A stretch of 64,000 nt of DNA, from positions 52,165,214-52,229,213 of the forward strand of contig NC_030381.2 in the NCBI RefSeq assembly GCF_001625215.2, in the 5' to 3' direction. The notes beneath the pieces are model-generated. The model saw only the letters and a program-made list of their open reading frames with translations. It was not told where the DNA came from and searched no databases. The position numbers and the translations under genes are program-made. This stretch comes from Daucus carota subsp. sativus. Taxonomy: Eukaryota; Streptophyta; Magnoliopsida; Apiales; Apiaceae. Shown here one piece after another: positions 1 to 12,000 of the stretch (its first letter is position 1; every line of letters begins with the position of its first letter).

Positions 1-520
1 ATATCAGAGTCGTTTCTTTCTTGGAATTAGTTGAGATTTAAGATGGGATCCAGAAAAGTTAGGATATAACCACACCCATTAAGTTTCTGATAGCAAACCT
101 CAAACCCATTGTTACGAACAACTGTGCAAAATTACTTGACATGCTGATTTTGATTGCCAAATTTCAAGCATTAAAGTTTCAACTGGTAGTATATCTATTC
201 AAGTCGACTCAGAGCTCGGTCCTCTCCGAGTCTGCAGTGCTCTAGAAGCAAGAAGTTTATTGTTTCTTACAAGTAGAATGAATAGTTTAGACGTTAACTA
301 TGCAATTCAGAGAGCCCCGTCCACCTGCAGGAGACGGACTTTTTTTTTTTGTTTTTGCAGGCAGGAGATTGTTCTGTACAATGTGTTGAGAACGCTTCAC
401 GAGAAATTTATCCTGCCGTCTTTCTAAGAGTCCAAGTTGAGGAGCTAGCAAGGTTTCAGAGACACATTCTGTTTCTGTTGGGGACATGTTTATTAAGCTA
501 ATAAAGTTGTATAAGTTGAT
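1..520. other. Left edge, no confident gene
   Basis: I recognise nothing here. A 66-codon minus-strand frame opens with a true ATG at 487 and stops at 287. It has a basic, lysine-rich end coded by an A-rich run and matches no family I know. It could be a first exon of a gene lying to the left, or chance. A short GC-richer stretch with GAGTC/CTCGG repeats lies near 205-240. Confidence 0.3.
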
Positions 521-2394
521 GGTTTTGTGAATTCCGGAGATCCTGCATCTCTTGCAAACGTGAACCAGTATATGTTGCCTATATAGAAGAATATAGTGTT
601 CCTCCTGTGACTATAAACTGGTTTTTGGTTAATTTTTTGTACAAACTTTGTTGTCGGTATGAAATCTTCTTTCAGAATATAGTGATTAAAATCTTAGCAT
701 CTTAGCAGAGGGGCTTACAATGTTGAAATGGATGGATATAATACTTTTACCTATTTATTTATTAATTTTTTAAAAAAGAAAATAAGGTGTTTAGTGATAA
801 AGATTTCGCATCATTTTTTATATTAAAATATATAATTTTTTTAAAAACAGAAATATATAAAAAATTGTTTTGTTTACTAAGTGTACACGTGACTAAAAAA
901 TATAAAATCGACTTATTTATTAATTCAATAATATGTAATTAATTAAAACTTATAAATAAATTAAAAAATTTAAAAGTCGAATATGAACTTATTTTATCTG
1001 ATAAAAAAATACCATTTAAAATTTAAAAAATAGAGTATCATATTTTTAAATTATTATATTTCTACATAATATCTAAGTTCTGTTTTTACATTAAACTTAT
1101 TGTAATAGATTACACTAATTTTGTTTTATTTTATATTTTGTTAGTATTAGGACTATTTTTAATCATATATATTTTATTTAAAAATATTATTTTTGGTTTA
1201 TATTTTTATCTTTCCATTATTTCCTCTTATATTTATAATTACCAAACACAAGTCATATTCATCCAAATTTAATAATAATTATCTTCAGTATAAAAACTAT
1301 CAAAAGATATCGGAAAAAGGAAAACTTGATTTACTAATTATTATAATTTTAAGATTTATGAATTATATATTTACCAGTAATATTAAAATGACATTATCTA
1401 TAAATTATATCAATAATTTATAAAAAAACTCATAGCAACTTAAATACATAAAAATATATATATATATATATATACACAAAATATATTACAATACTTCTTA
1501 TAAGATTTAGTCCTATTGTATTATAAACTAATTTCCTTTTATATTTATTAATTATATGTTAAACTATATTTTATGATATTTATATAATAAAACCTAACAT
1601 ATCAATTTCGTTTTTTATATAAAAATATATATTATAAAATAGAGACTTTCAAATTTTACTCTATTCACTTTTTTTTATTACTGACATATTCTAATAATTA
1701 TTGATTGGAGATAAATTAGATTATAATCTTTTTTGAATATACTTAATATGCTTAATGACAAAGTTCATAAATATATAGTCAATAGTAAAGAAACTTTTTT
1801 TTTTGTCAAGTTTATGTATAATTTATGGTAATATAACATTTTATAAAAAATTCGATTTTCTCATCATATTTTATACCTATGGTTTAGTGATTCATTGTTA
1901 GGTTAATACATATAAACTTCAAAGTACTTTCAAATCTTCTTCGTAGCTTTAATGAGATTTGCTTTTATCACTTGGTCCAACAAGAAGGAAGGCTATGAGA
2001 TTTGCTTTTATCACTTGGTCCAACAAGAAGGAAGGTAGGTATATTCATAATACGAGCCAGCTGAAAGGAGCATGCCAAGGCCTCAAGATTAATTTGCAAG
2101 GATGCAGATAGTAGTCTCTCATGAGTTCTATTGATCAAGATTTTAACAGTATCCGTGTGCGAAGCACGGGCATAAAGCTAGTTTTTGTACTTTCCTAAGA
2201 CATACTAGTACAAGATACAGCCGTCCACTAATGCAGTAAAAAACACAACTTGTATAGAATTTAATAATGCAAATGGAAACTCTTAAAAAATAATTGAGAA
2301 AAAAAAAAAAAAAAACCAAAAATCACACAAGGGGATCTGTGGTGGCACAGTTTGATATAATCAAGCAACACCAAGGGTATATTAGTCAACAAAA
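521..2394. other. AT-rich intergenic DNA
   Basis: No gene is visible. The stretch is strongly AT-rich, with a short (TA)n run near 1452-1474 and many poly-A/poly-T tracts. A 43-bp tandem duplication near 1952 is listed separately. The 76-codon plus-strand frame at 1193-1423 has AT-driven composition and is not credible. Confidence 0.6.
1952..2035. repeat. 43-bp direct tandem duplication
   Basis: A unit starting ATGAGATTTGCTTTTATC and ending GAAGGAAGG occurs twice in immediate succession, at 1952-1994 and from 1995. The copies look identical, so the duplication is recent. Confidence 0.85.
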
Positions 2395-2737
2395 ATGTAT
2401 AGAATAAATCCAACTTATCTCTCCCTTGCTTCTCCTGTTCTTGCTCCACCTCCATATTTCTCTTCCTGCAACTCTCTCCTTCTCTCTCTACCTATACATA
2501 CACTCTCTCTCTCTAGGTTTCTTCATCTCAAAATTCTCATCTGGGTTTCTTGGCATTACCAAGATTTTCGATTCTAAGATAGCCCATGTAGATGATTTCT
2601 TCAGTAACTTCTCATACAAATTGATTGACCCAACTGGCCTTGTTATATGTATTCTTGTATACATACATATAATAATTCTTTTCATTGAAAGTAAAGTTGT
2701 TGTGTTCTTGGGGTTGGTTCAAATCACCTGTTGAGAC
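2395..2737 (+). promoter_or_regulatory. Probable core promoter and 5' UTR of the DUF1639 gene
   Basis: A CT-rich stretch (about 2465-2520, repeated CTCTCT) precedes the first ATG, as in many plant leaders with Y-patches. No clean TATA box was picked out. The leader contains an open plus-strand frame (2426-2734) that I read as untranslated. Confidence 0.4.
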
Positions 2738-5700
2738 ATGATGAGGTCTCACCACCTTCCATTTCTTCATCTTTTTTATGATTTTTGTGATGTGTTTTTT
2801 GGGTGTTTTGAGGTGTGAAATGAGCTAAATCAATGAGTTTCTGTCAAAATTTTGGATACCCAATTGGCCAATGAGTGTCTCTAGTCTTGGTTGAATCTTA
2901 TAAGATCAGTGCCATGGTGTTTGTTATTCAAAGTTTTGACATGTGTTTGATTAGTCACTTTTGAGATCACTGGTTTTTTCCATTCGTGAGGATGTATACA
3001 TACGTGTACTCATGAATGGATGGAAAAAGACTGTTCATGTGTATGTCTGTAATTGAGAATCTTCTGAATTGAGCACTTTTAAGGCCTTTCTTGATGACCC
3101 TTTGTTATTTTAGTATGAATTTACACACAGAAGATGTGTGTATAATTTCCAAGATGGCCAGACAAGTTCCAGCTTCTCATCTTCTATCTGTTTTATCTTA
3201 ATGGAAATTGTGTGTGTGTGTGATTTGGTGACTATTGATTTGGGTTTTTACTATTTGTGGAGATTTGTAGCAAAGAACTCATCTGTTTTCCTCATTGTCA
3301 AAGGTTTCTGATTTTCTTCATTTGTTCTGGTTGGAAAATGTCAAATCTTGATTTTTTGTTAAAACTAGAATATGTAGAGCAGTCTATTTGCAAAGATTTA
3401 TATTTGGGAACAATTTTTTTGGTATTTGAGGAAATGGGCTGTGTCTGATTTCTGTTGGAATGAAGTAAAGATGAAGTCTTTATGATGAGAATGTTTTGAG
3501 TCTCTGTTCTGTTTTTTGTGTTCATCTGATTCAAGTTTCTCATTCCGGCAGATTAAATAAAGTTTCAACCTTCTTGTTATGATCTTGAATATTGACTTCG
3601 TTAATAACAATTTGGTTTATAATTGTGTCGCAGATATCAAGGATTGAGCCCGGAGAATTTGCCTTTGAGCAATGGAAGAAGATCCCATTGGAGAACTTGC
3701 AAAGAAGATGATGGTATACTTGGCAGCAACAAGGAGATTGATGATGAAAATGATGCTACAAAAACAATCCCAAATTTTGTTGAAGCCCCTAAAGGGATTC
3801 CAAAATTTAGATCTTCAAAAACAGCCCAAGATCAAAACTTTTCGACACATTCAAGCAGTGTCCCCAATTCTGTGCCAAAAAGTAACCATGAATTGAACAA
3901 TAACACCACTAATACACTTCACAATGGAGGTGGTAGTGGTAGTGGAGATATGTTGTTGCAATGGGGTCATAGAAAAAGGTCAAGAATCTCAAGGTCTGTC
4001 GAAAACCGGTCAGCTGGAGCTGCTGCTGGTGGCAATGGCTTAGCTGATGATTCTTCATCATCCTCATCAACTCAATTACAAGCTATGGGGATGAAGGTTC
4101 CAAGAAGATCCATTACTTTGCCTACCCCTGCAACAACCACTGCAAGCCTAATAGAGACCAAGAATTCAAGTAATACAAATATAATGCCCCCACCATCTTC
4201 TGTTTTGCCTGATAAAATTTCAATTACAACAACAGCACCAACCAATTCTTCCAATGGCAAAGTTGGAAGTCACAAGTCCTCTAGTAAGGATAATTCTTCT
4301 CTTGTGAATAGGTATGTACAATATTTTTTCTATATTTTCTTCGGAATTGTAAATGTTTTCGTGTTCATATATTTTCGGTCAATGATAAACTATTTTACCT
4401 ACAAACTACGAACTCGTGATTTGTAATACCGTTTGTAGTTTGAAATAGTTTGCGGTGGAATATTACACGATAAGTATTTATTTTTTTCCTTTCTTTTCCT
4501 TTCTAATTGAAGTTATTGTGTGCTTTACTTTTTCTCTAGTGGTAATTGTGATGGCATTTAAAACCAAGATTATTTGCATATAATATTGTGTAGGTTTGGT
4601 AATGTTGATAATGATGATTCCTTTTTTGCCTTGGTAGAGAAATCATATTTTGTTCAAGGCCTTTACCTGGTAGATAGATCTGTCATCTGTGTTGAAGAAA
4701 ACTTTTATGTGAGTGATATACCCTTTCTACCCCTATGTAAAGATAATCAAACCCTAACCCATCAGTTTCTATCTAAAATCTCATAGTTGCTGCACCTTAT
4801 TCTTCTTTGGTCCTCTAGTGTTTGCTTCAAAAAACAAGTCTTTATTATTCTATTTTGTTGCTTTTATTTTCCTTATTATTAACAGGTCAATTTTGATGTG
4901 TATAAATTATAATCTTGTGCTTTTCTTCTTCTTTTAATGGGGTGAGAATTCAAAGTCTGTCGGTTTCTTGGTTCACATGAATTATTATTATATGCATACA
5001 CACACATCACCACATGTATATGCATCTTTTTGTTTGGAATTGCATTATTTTACATCAAATATGCAAAACCCTTTAGATTTCTTGGGAAAACAAGCCTAAA
5101 GTTGCAACCTTTATGCTCAAACAATTGATCACATACTTTCGAATTCTTGATTGTAATTCTTGGTTCTTTCTTGGAACATGAATATTTGTAGGAGGAACTT
5201 GGAAGATCGATCTGGTGGTGGAAGTGGGTCCCACCCACCGAGAAGTATTAGTGGTAGCAAGGGAGGTATTGCAGCTGCAGCAGCTTCTTCATCTAGATCC
5301 AAGCTTGTGAAAAGATCACCTCAGAAAGTTGTCGAAAAGAATGATCAGAAAAAGATTTTAGCTAGTTCTGCAGCAGCAGCTGTTTGTTCTTCTGCCTCAG
5401 TTTTGTCGAAAACTGATGAGAAAATAAATGGATTGGTCCATCAAGAACAAATTGCAGGGTTTGGCATCAGCCATCATCAGAACAATACTGGTTCTAGTTT
5501 GCCACAAGAAGCTGGTTGCAGTAACACTGCTACTACTACTAATCATGAGGATGTTGGTAGTTCGAAAAACGCAATTGGAGGCACGGCGGTGGCTGTTAAC
5601 GGTGGAGGAGAGGTGCATGAGTGGCCAAGGGTCCATATTCCTCTAACAAGGAAGGAAAAAGAAGAGGATTTTCTTCTCATGAAAGGGACAAAGCTGCCTC

Positions 5701-6548
5701 ACAGACCCAAGAAAAGGCCTAAGGCTGTTGATAGAATGCTTCAGGTAATTTGCTTAATTTTAATAAATAAATAAAAATATGTGGAATTTTGTTTATTATA
5801 CTAATTGATTGATTTTGATATGTGTGTGCTTGTGGATGAGTATTAATATAGTTTGGTTTATTATATTGGCAGTATTGTTTCCCAGGGACTTGGTTGGCAG
5901 ATGTGACCAAGGCTAGGTATGAAGTCAAGGAGAAGAAATGCACCACCAAAAAGGTAATCCACTCATCCAGCTAACAAACCCATACCTCTAACTGCTGTCT
6001 TTTATTATTATTTTATTAATTATATTGTATAGTTCTTTTATTAAGTATTGTTATTCAGGCCAAAGTGGAGATTTTAATAGTCAAAACGAGTGTTCTAAAA
6101 TCCCGATTAATTCTTAAAAAATATTTTATTGATGTATCGATAACAGTTTTGACTCAAAAATCTCTGATTTATCGAAAAAATTCTCGGTAAATCTTGAATC
6201 TGTTGGTCAACTGATTAGTTTCCGCAACCATGGTCAAAAGACTTAAAACTCTCAAATGAAATTATTAATAACTTAAAAAAAGAGAAACCAGGAAGCCTTT
6301 AATTAAACTTTAAACGACTTTGTAGTTGTATATGTAATAATTTATAACAATTTTGAGTATGGATTTTATTTTAGTTTAATAACTTTTTTTTTAAAAAAAT
6401 TATCAAGTAACAGAGGAATACATAAATTTTATTTTTTATGATTACTTATAAGTTATATCTGAATATTACTTTTTCTTTTCATCTTTCTGTGTAGCCAAAG
6501 AGAAGAGGGTTGAAAGGGATGGAGAGCATGGAAAGTGACTCTGAATAG
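2738..6548 (+). CDS. DUF1639 family protein
   Basis: Plant-specific protein of unknown biochemical function. Exons by splice signals and frame: 2738-2745, 3634-4311, 5192-5744, 5873-5953 and 6495-6548, giving 457 codons plus stop. The DUF1639 signature covers about residues 372-440, starting EWPRVHIPLTRKEKEEDF, followed by a basic KLPHRPKKRPK patch, then YCFPGTWLADVT split over exons 3 and 4. The first 370 residues are low-complexity, rich in Ser, Thr and Asn, so probably disordered. The start rests on ATGATGAG|GT at 2738, which joins in phase to the exon at 3634 and yields MMRYQGLSPENLP; this puts only 8 coding bases in exon 1. The alternative is an internal ATG at 3950. The basic C-terminal region suggests nuclear location, which is inference. 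From memory the Arabidopsis orthologue may lie next to the S2P gene, as here. Confidence 0.85.
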
Positions 6549-9064
6549 TAATTTTCTTTATTTTATCTGAATTAAATCAATTAGCTAAAAAAACCGTTCA
6601 AGCCGGTCTGCCAGTTGACCGCTTCGTATCGGCCGAACCGAAATGGTTCAAAATGTACAAACGAATCTGGAAAAAAAAGAAGCAAAAACAGCGGAGTCGC
6701 CATGACGGAGAAGCAGCAGCAGCTTTGATGTTTCCGGTCACCGTAAGAGCTCACCGGAAATCGGTTATTTTCATTTCTAATTGTCTCTTTGTAGCCTTCT
6801 AATGTATTTTTTTTTCCTGCAATTTTGTTTTTCCATAATAATTTTGTGCATGTTTGTGCACATTTCTTGTACATCTTTTTCTTTATTTATTTTGATAATG
6901 ATGAGAAAAATGCTAGATTCAAAATTTGAAATGTTGGTAGTGATTACAAATGCAATGTCAACTTTCTTCATAATAAAAGAAAACTTTAATCATTGGAGCT
7001 GTAAGAGCCCTCTGCTCAACCAAAGTCAAAGTTACCCTTTGTATAAAGTCAAAAATAAAGAGAAATGTACAGTTTACGGTGCCTAAAGTGATTAGATAAA
7101 AGTAGAAATACTATGGGCCGCTGGGCTTAAAAGAGTGACTTATTGCTTAAGGTAAAAAGTTGATTTGAAGTGAGAAGTTGATTTAGACTTATAAGTTATT
7201 ACAGGTGTTTGAACACCGGGACTTATAAGTTTTTAAATGTTTGGATAACTCAACTTATAAGTTGGTATAGTTTCATAATTTTGTAATATAATTATTTGAT
7301 ATTTACGAAATAAATTGAGAAAAATTGATGAAAATATTAGATTAAAGTAATATTTATATTGTATACAATATGGTTTTTGGTTTGCTTTGTCTCGCATTTA
7401 AATGATCTATAAGTGTGTTTAAAAATTTATATAAATATTAATATATAATATTAATATATTTCATAAAATTGAAGACAAAAACTTAAATTAAAAAAATTCT
7501 TATATTCAATCACCTATGAATGGAGATAACATAAATTAGAAGAATAAAAAATAAATAAAAATAATACGAAGTAAAAAGGAGGAAACAACAGCTGAAAGAA
7601 GTTATAAACTCAGTCCAAAAAAAGCTCTGATTCATAGCTTATTTTATCGGCTTCTTTTGCCTTTTTTAAGCCCTTCACATTTTTTGCCAAACCGTTGAGA
7701 AAAGAGAGGAAGTGGGCTTCTGGGCTTTTAAACCCAGAAGTTTCACTCCCAAACACCCACTATGTTTTGGTTTTCTGAATCGAACCAAAAATCGGAAATA
7801 TCAATAAGTATAATAGCATGACTCGATATATAATTACAAATCGAAAATTGGAACTAATCGGTTGACATAACGATTCAGGACTTATAAGAAATTTATTAAA
7901 GATTTTTTGGATGAATTAGAGACTTTTAGTCAAATCGGAGTGTAATCAGTGAATCGATTATTTTTTGAAAAAAATTAATCGGAAACTTTTAATAAATTAG
8001 AGATTTTTTAGAACATGTATACAGGTATATAACCAAAAATTAGAAATATTGATTGTAGCACTATTCAATCGAAAAATTAGAATTGTTTGTCTTGTTTCCT
8101 AAGTCACTATTATGCTTATAATTGTTCTCACATACTGAAGACTATGACAATAATTCCTCCAAAATACATCCAAATTTTGCAATGGTATATACAATTAAGA
8201 GCTCAGAAGAAATAATTAAGGTGCCCCTTTAGTATTAAGCAGACAGAGACTGTTGGGGTACAACTTGCCATGAAATATATACATAGCACTGGTATCAACT
8301 AGTTGAACTCCTTTGTTTCATTGTTATTGTCTTACTTGTTTTAAGCCTGTCCTTCACTAATAACCTACAGGAATGATTAGTGCATGATTATCCTTAAAAC
8401 TAATCCAGTTTGTAATAATTGCTTCATCTTGATTTATCCATCAACCATACTGATAAAAACTCCTCACAAAAACACGTATTCGGTATACTTGTGCAAGAAT
8501 AGTATTCGGTGTACTCATGCAAGAACAGATTTTTAAGAAGGTCGATGTACGCAGTCTTACCTTATTTTTATCAGAGAAACCGTTTTGGAGATTAAAACTC
8601 GTCACGAAACGGATGGAAAGGAAAATTACACCAGACTAGGACCAAAATTGAGAGTGGGTCACTTATGAAAACTCGCAAAAAATAAAAAATCATTTAGTTC
8701 TGTTTTTTTTTTGACAGAAAAAATCATTTAGTTCTTGGAATTAAACAAAAGTAACAAAGAAAAACCACATGATGATTAATGATCACCACTCTAAGTCTTC
8801 ACCAGGAGCAAAATTTATTACATTTCTGTCAAGCAGTTCCTAATTTTCATTGAGTCAATCTATTTACTTGAAGCTCCGAAAAGTGTGATTTATGTTCTTG
8901 GAACTCTGAGAAGTATTATCTGTGATCTTGAAGCTCTGAGAATTATGATCCATGTTTTTGGAGCTCTGAAAAGTATTATCTATGTTGTTGATGCTCTGAA
9001 AAGAATGGTACATAAAAACCGTAATTAGTTCAATTTATCTATAATCAATGTTAAGGAAGTAGAG
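6549..9064. other. Convergent 3' intergenic region with repeat debris
   Basis: This lies between the convergent ends of the DUF1639 gene and ARPC2. It holds the DUF1639 3' UTR, a MITE-like element near 7111-7755, and AT-rich sequence near 7770-8080 with repeated TCGAT/AATCGG words. Near 8870-9000 a short unit built on GAAGCTCTGAGAA...GATC is repeated about four times. No gene is visible. Confidence 0.5.
7111..7755. mobile_element. Possible hAT-like MITE
   Basis: The left side has repeated ACTTATAAG words and starts GGCCGCTGGGCTTAAAAG. The right side ends CCCAGAAGTTTCACTCCC then AAACACCC, typical of plant elements whose ends read GGGTGTTTGG. The flanks share ACTATG. The terminal repeats are poor, so the limits and class are uncertain. 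Confidence 0.35.
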
Positions 9065-12000
9065 TCATTTGTTGTTGCACACCATTCCTCTGAAGGATCT
9101 GTTTTCTGCACATTCTTCAGACTTCTCCGATTCTGGTTTTGCACGATCCAGAGCCTAAGGCAAGACATCAGTGTCGTAAATAATGATTATGACGTAAAGC
9201 CAGATAAACTATGCTCCCTCAGTCCCATTTTATATGAATCAGTTTCCTTTTTGGATTTCTCAAAAAAATGAACCTTCTTTTCATAGCATCTATTTAAGGT
9301 TATTACAACCACACATTCATAAACTACACTTATTTAATATCTACTAACTCTATTTTTTATGTGGTTAACATTAAGTCAAGTATTTATTTCTTGAAAACCG
9401 TGTTAGTCAAAGAGGCTCATACAAATTGAGACGGAGGGGTATAATTGTGTCGTAATCTTAAATTGTGAAACCATTTGCTTTAAACCATAACCATAGGAAA
9501 GAAAAGTCACAATATGACCACTTCTCTGGCTTCATCGAACTTTGAGGATAAATAAAATACAGAATATGCAGGTCTGGTCTAATATTATATGGGTAGATCT
9601 GTTTAAGAGCATCTTTTAACAGAATATGCGATGATATAGCAACTGGAAAAGCTTCCAACTAACAGAATCACCGATGTGATTCTGGTGATTACTTGTTGTA
9701 GGTGTGTGTAATTTTGGATAATTAAAAATTCATCTCAAGTTCTGCAATAGTTAAAAAAGAAAGATATGAGTATCACCTGAATCAACGAGTCCACACGACG
9801 TCTCATCCGAGTATGCATAAAAGCTTCAGAACACTGTTGCAGATCATGTTACAATTACGATAAAACGAAGTCTGAATGTGAAGATTTTGATACCAAAATC
9901 TTTGTTGTAGTCAGAACATTCAGAAGGGAACTCCAATCATGAAAGAAGGCCTCTGAATATAAAACTAACTCCAATCATGAAGGAAGGCCTATACATATAA
10001 AACTATGATCCAAAGCAAATTGGCAATGGCAAGGCATTACACATTCAAATATGATCCGACCAATGTAATTATTGTCTAAACAAAAGAATTACAGCTTTTT
10101 CAATGCATTCTATAATGTGGCCGTTTGGCTAACCTTATTTTTCAGAAATAAAAGCTTATTTTTGAAAATGGTACAAATATAAAACACTTTCTTAACATTT
10201 ATATCTAAAAAAATTTATAAAAATATACATTTTTCTAAAAAGTAGTCCTTAAATTTAACATCTAATTATTATCTTTTGTAATATTTGAACAAAGTTAAAC
10301 AATTCAACAATATTTTTAAGATGTTATTTATTTTTAAGTATTAGAATCTTATCTTCCTACCCATTAAAAATATAGAAGGATCTAGAATGCTATAACAATT
10401 AAAATTACAGAAGGATATAGAATGCTATAACATTTTTCACTTGTGTAAAATCGTAAGTACAATAATACAAATTTTCCATGTATTGTTTATACAAACGTAT
10501 ATCTGTATGCGAGTGAGGGTAGTCCTATGTTCCGAATAACAAAGGTTTCAAATTTCAATAACCCCTTACCAATTAACCATGACAACAACTCATTCATTAT
10601 AATTAAAGTCGTGTATGATATCTCCTTCACAAAGAAAACTCATAAATTTTTGTTATGATTTTTTATTTAAAACTTTAGACTCATTTTGTAACCATCATTT
10701 GTAGATGAGTGTTGATGCAAGTCTCACCAGAGCCGCAAGTGAGAATGCGGAAGGATATGTCCATGATGATGCTTGGTTGTGGAGCAGGTATGAATGTAGC
10801 TATAATTTTTATTTATTTTTACACAAGAGGCCAACAAATCAATAGTAATAAAATTTTGATCCACATTTCTCAAATTTATATGTAATAAAAATAGTAACAA
10901 ATCAATTGTAATAAAAATTGAGAAATGTGGATCAAATATTTACTACTATTGATTTGTTTGCATCGTAAAAATAAAATAAAAATTACAATCAACTACATCT
11001 ACATTCTCCACAACCAAACATCATCATAGAAATCTCCTTCCCCACTCTCATAAGCGGCTGTGGCCAGACTTGCATCAACATTCATCTACAACAACTGTTT
11101 AAATTGATGGTTAGAAAACGAGTCTAAACCTTTACTTGAAAAATCATAACAAAAAATTTATGAGATCTCTTTGTGAAGAAGAAATCTCACACGGCTTTAA
11201 TTATAATGAATGATTTGTTGATATGGAGAATTGGGAAGGGATTGTTAAAATTTGAAACCTTTTTTACTCATGAAAGATGACTACCCTCAGCCGCACACAA
11301 TATAGGTTTGTATAAACAATACAGGGTCATGTAGAGAAGAAAATCTGATATTTATATTACTGTACTTGTGATTTTAGCCGTCGGATTACACAAGTAATTT
11401 TTTTTATAGCATTCTAGATCCTTCTATGATCAGGGCCGACCATGGACCAGTGCTACCGGTGCTCCCGCACTGGGCCCATTGGATCCAGGGGGCCCAAAAC
11501 TATTTTTAGTCCTGTAATCATCTTTCCGGTTCCAGTTTTGTGTTTATAAGATATATTTCAAGTTGCTTGTAATTTTTATTTTTGTATTCATATTAGTAGT
11601 CTTGTATAAAAAGGCCCATAAAAATTTTTTCGCACTAGGTCAATGAAATCTCAGGATCGGCCATGTCTATGATTTTAATTGTTATAAGCATTCTAGATCC
11701 TTCTATAATTTTGATGACTAGGATGATAAAATTCTATAATTAAAAAAAATAATACCTTAAAAGTATTGTTATATTGTTTACTTCTTAAAAATGTTATGAT
11801 TCATATAATAAAGAAAACCAGGACCTAAGCATTTATTCTCCTTGAAGACCAAAAGTCCAGAATCATGATTGTATAAGTAGAAATGTAGGAACAGAGAAAC
11901 CTTACCTTGACATGGTAGCTCACATAAGCATGAAATGTTGATAAAATCCATACAGTCCTATCTAGTTTTTTTCCTTCTACATGTCGTGGGAGAATCACTG

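Noticed and set aside
2426-2734. 102-codon plus-strand frame before the DUF1639 gene
   Set aside because: It is made of CT-rich leader and intron-like sequence and does not join the DUF1639 exons in frame.
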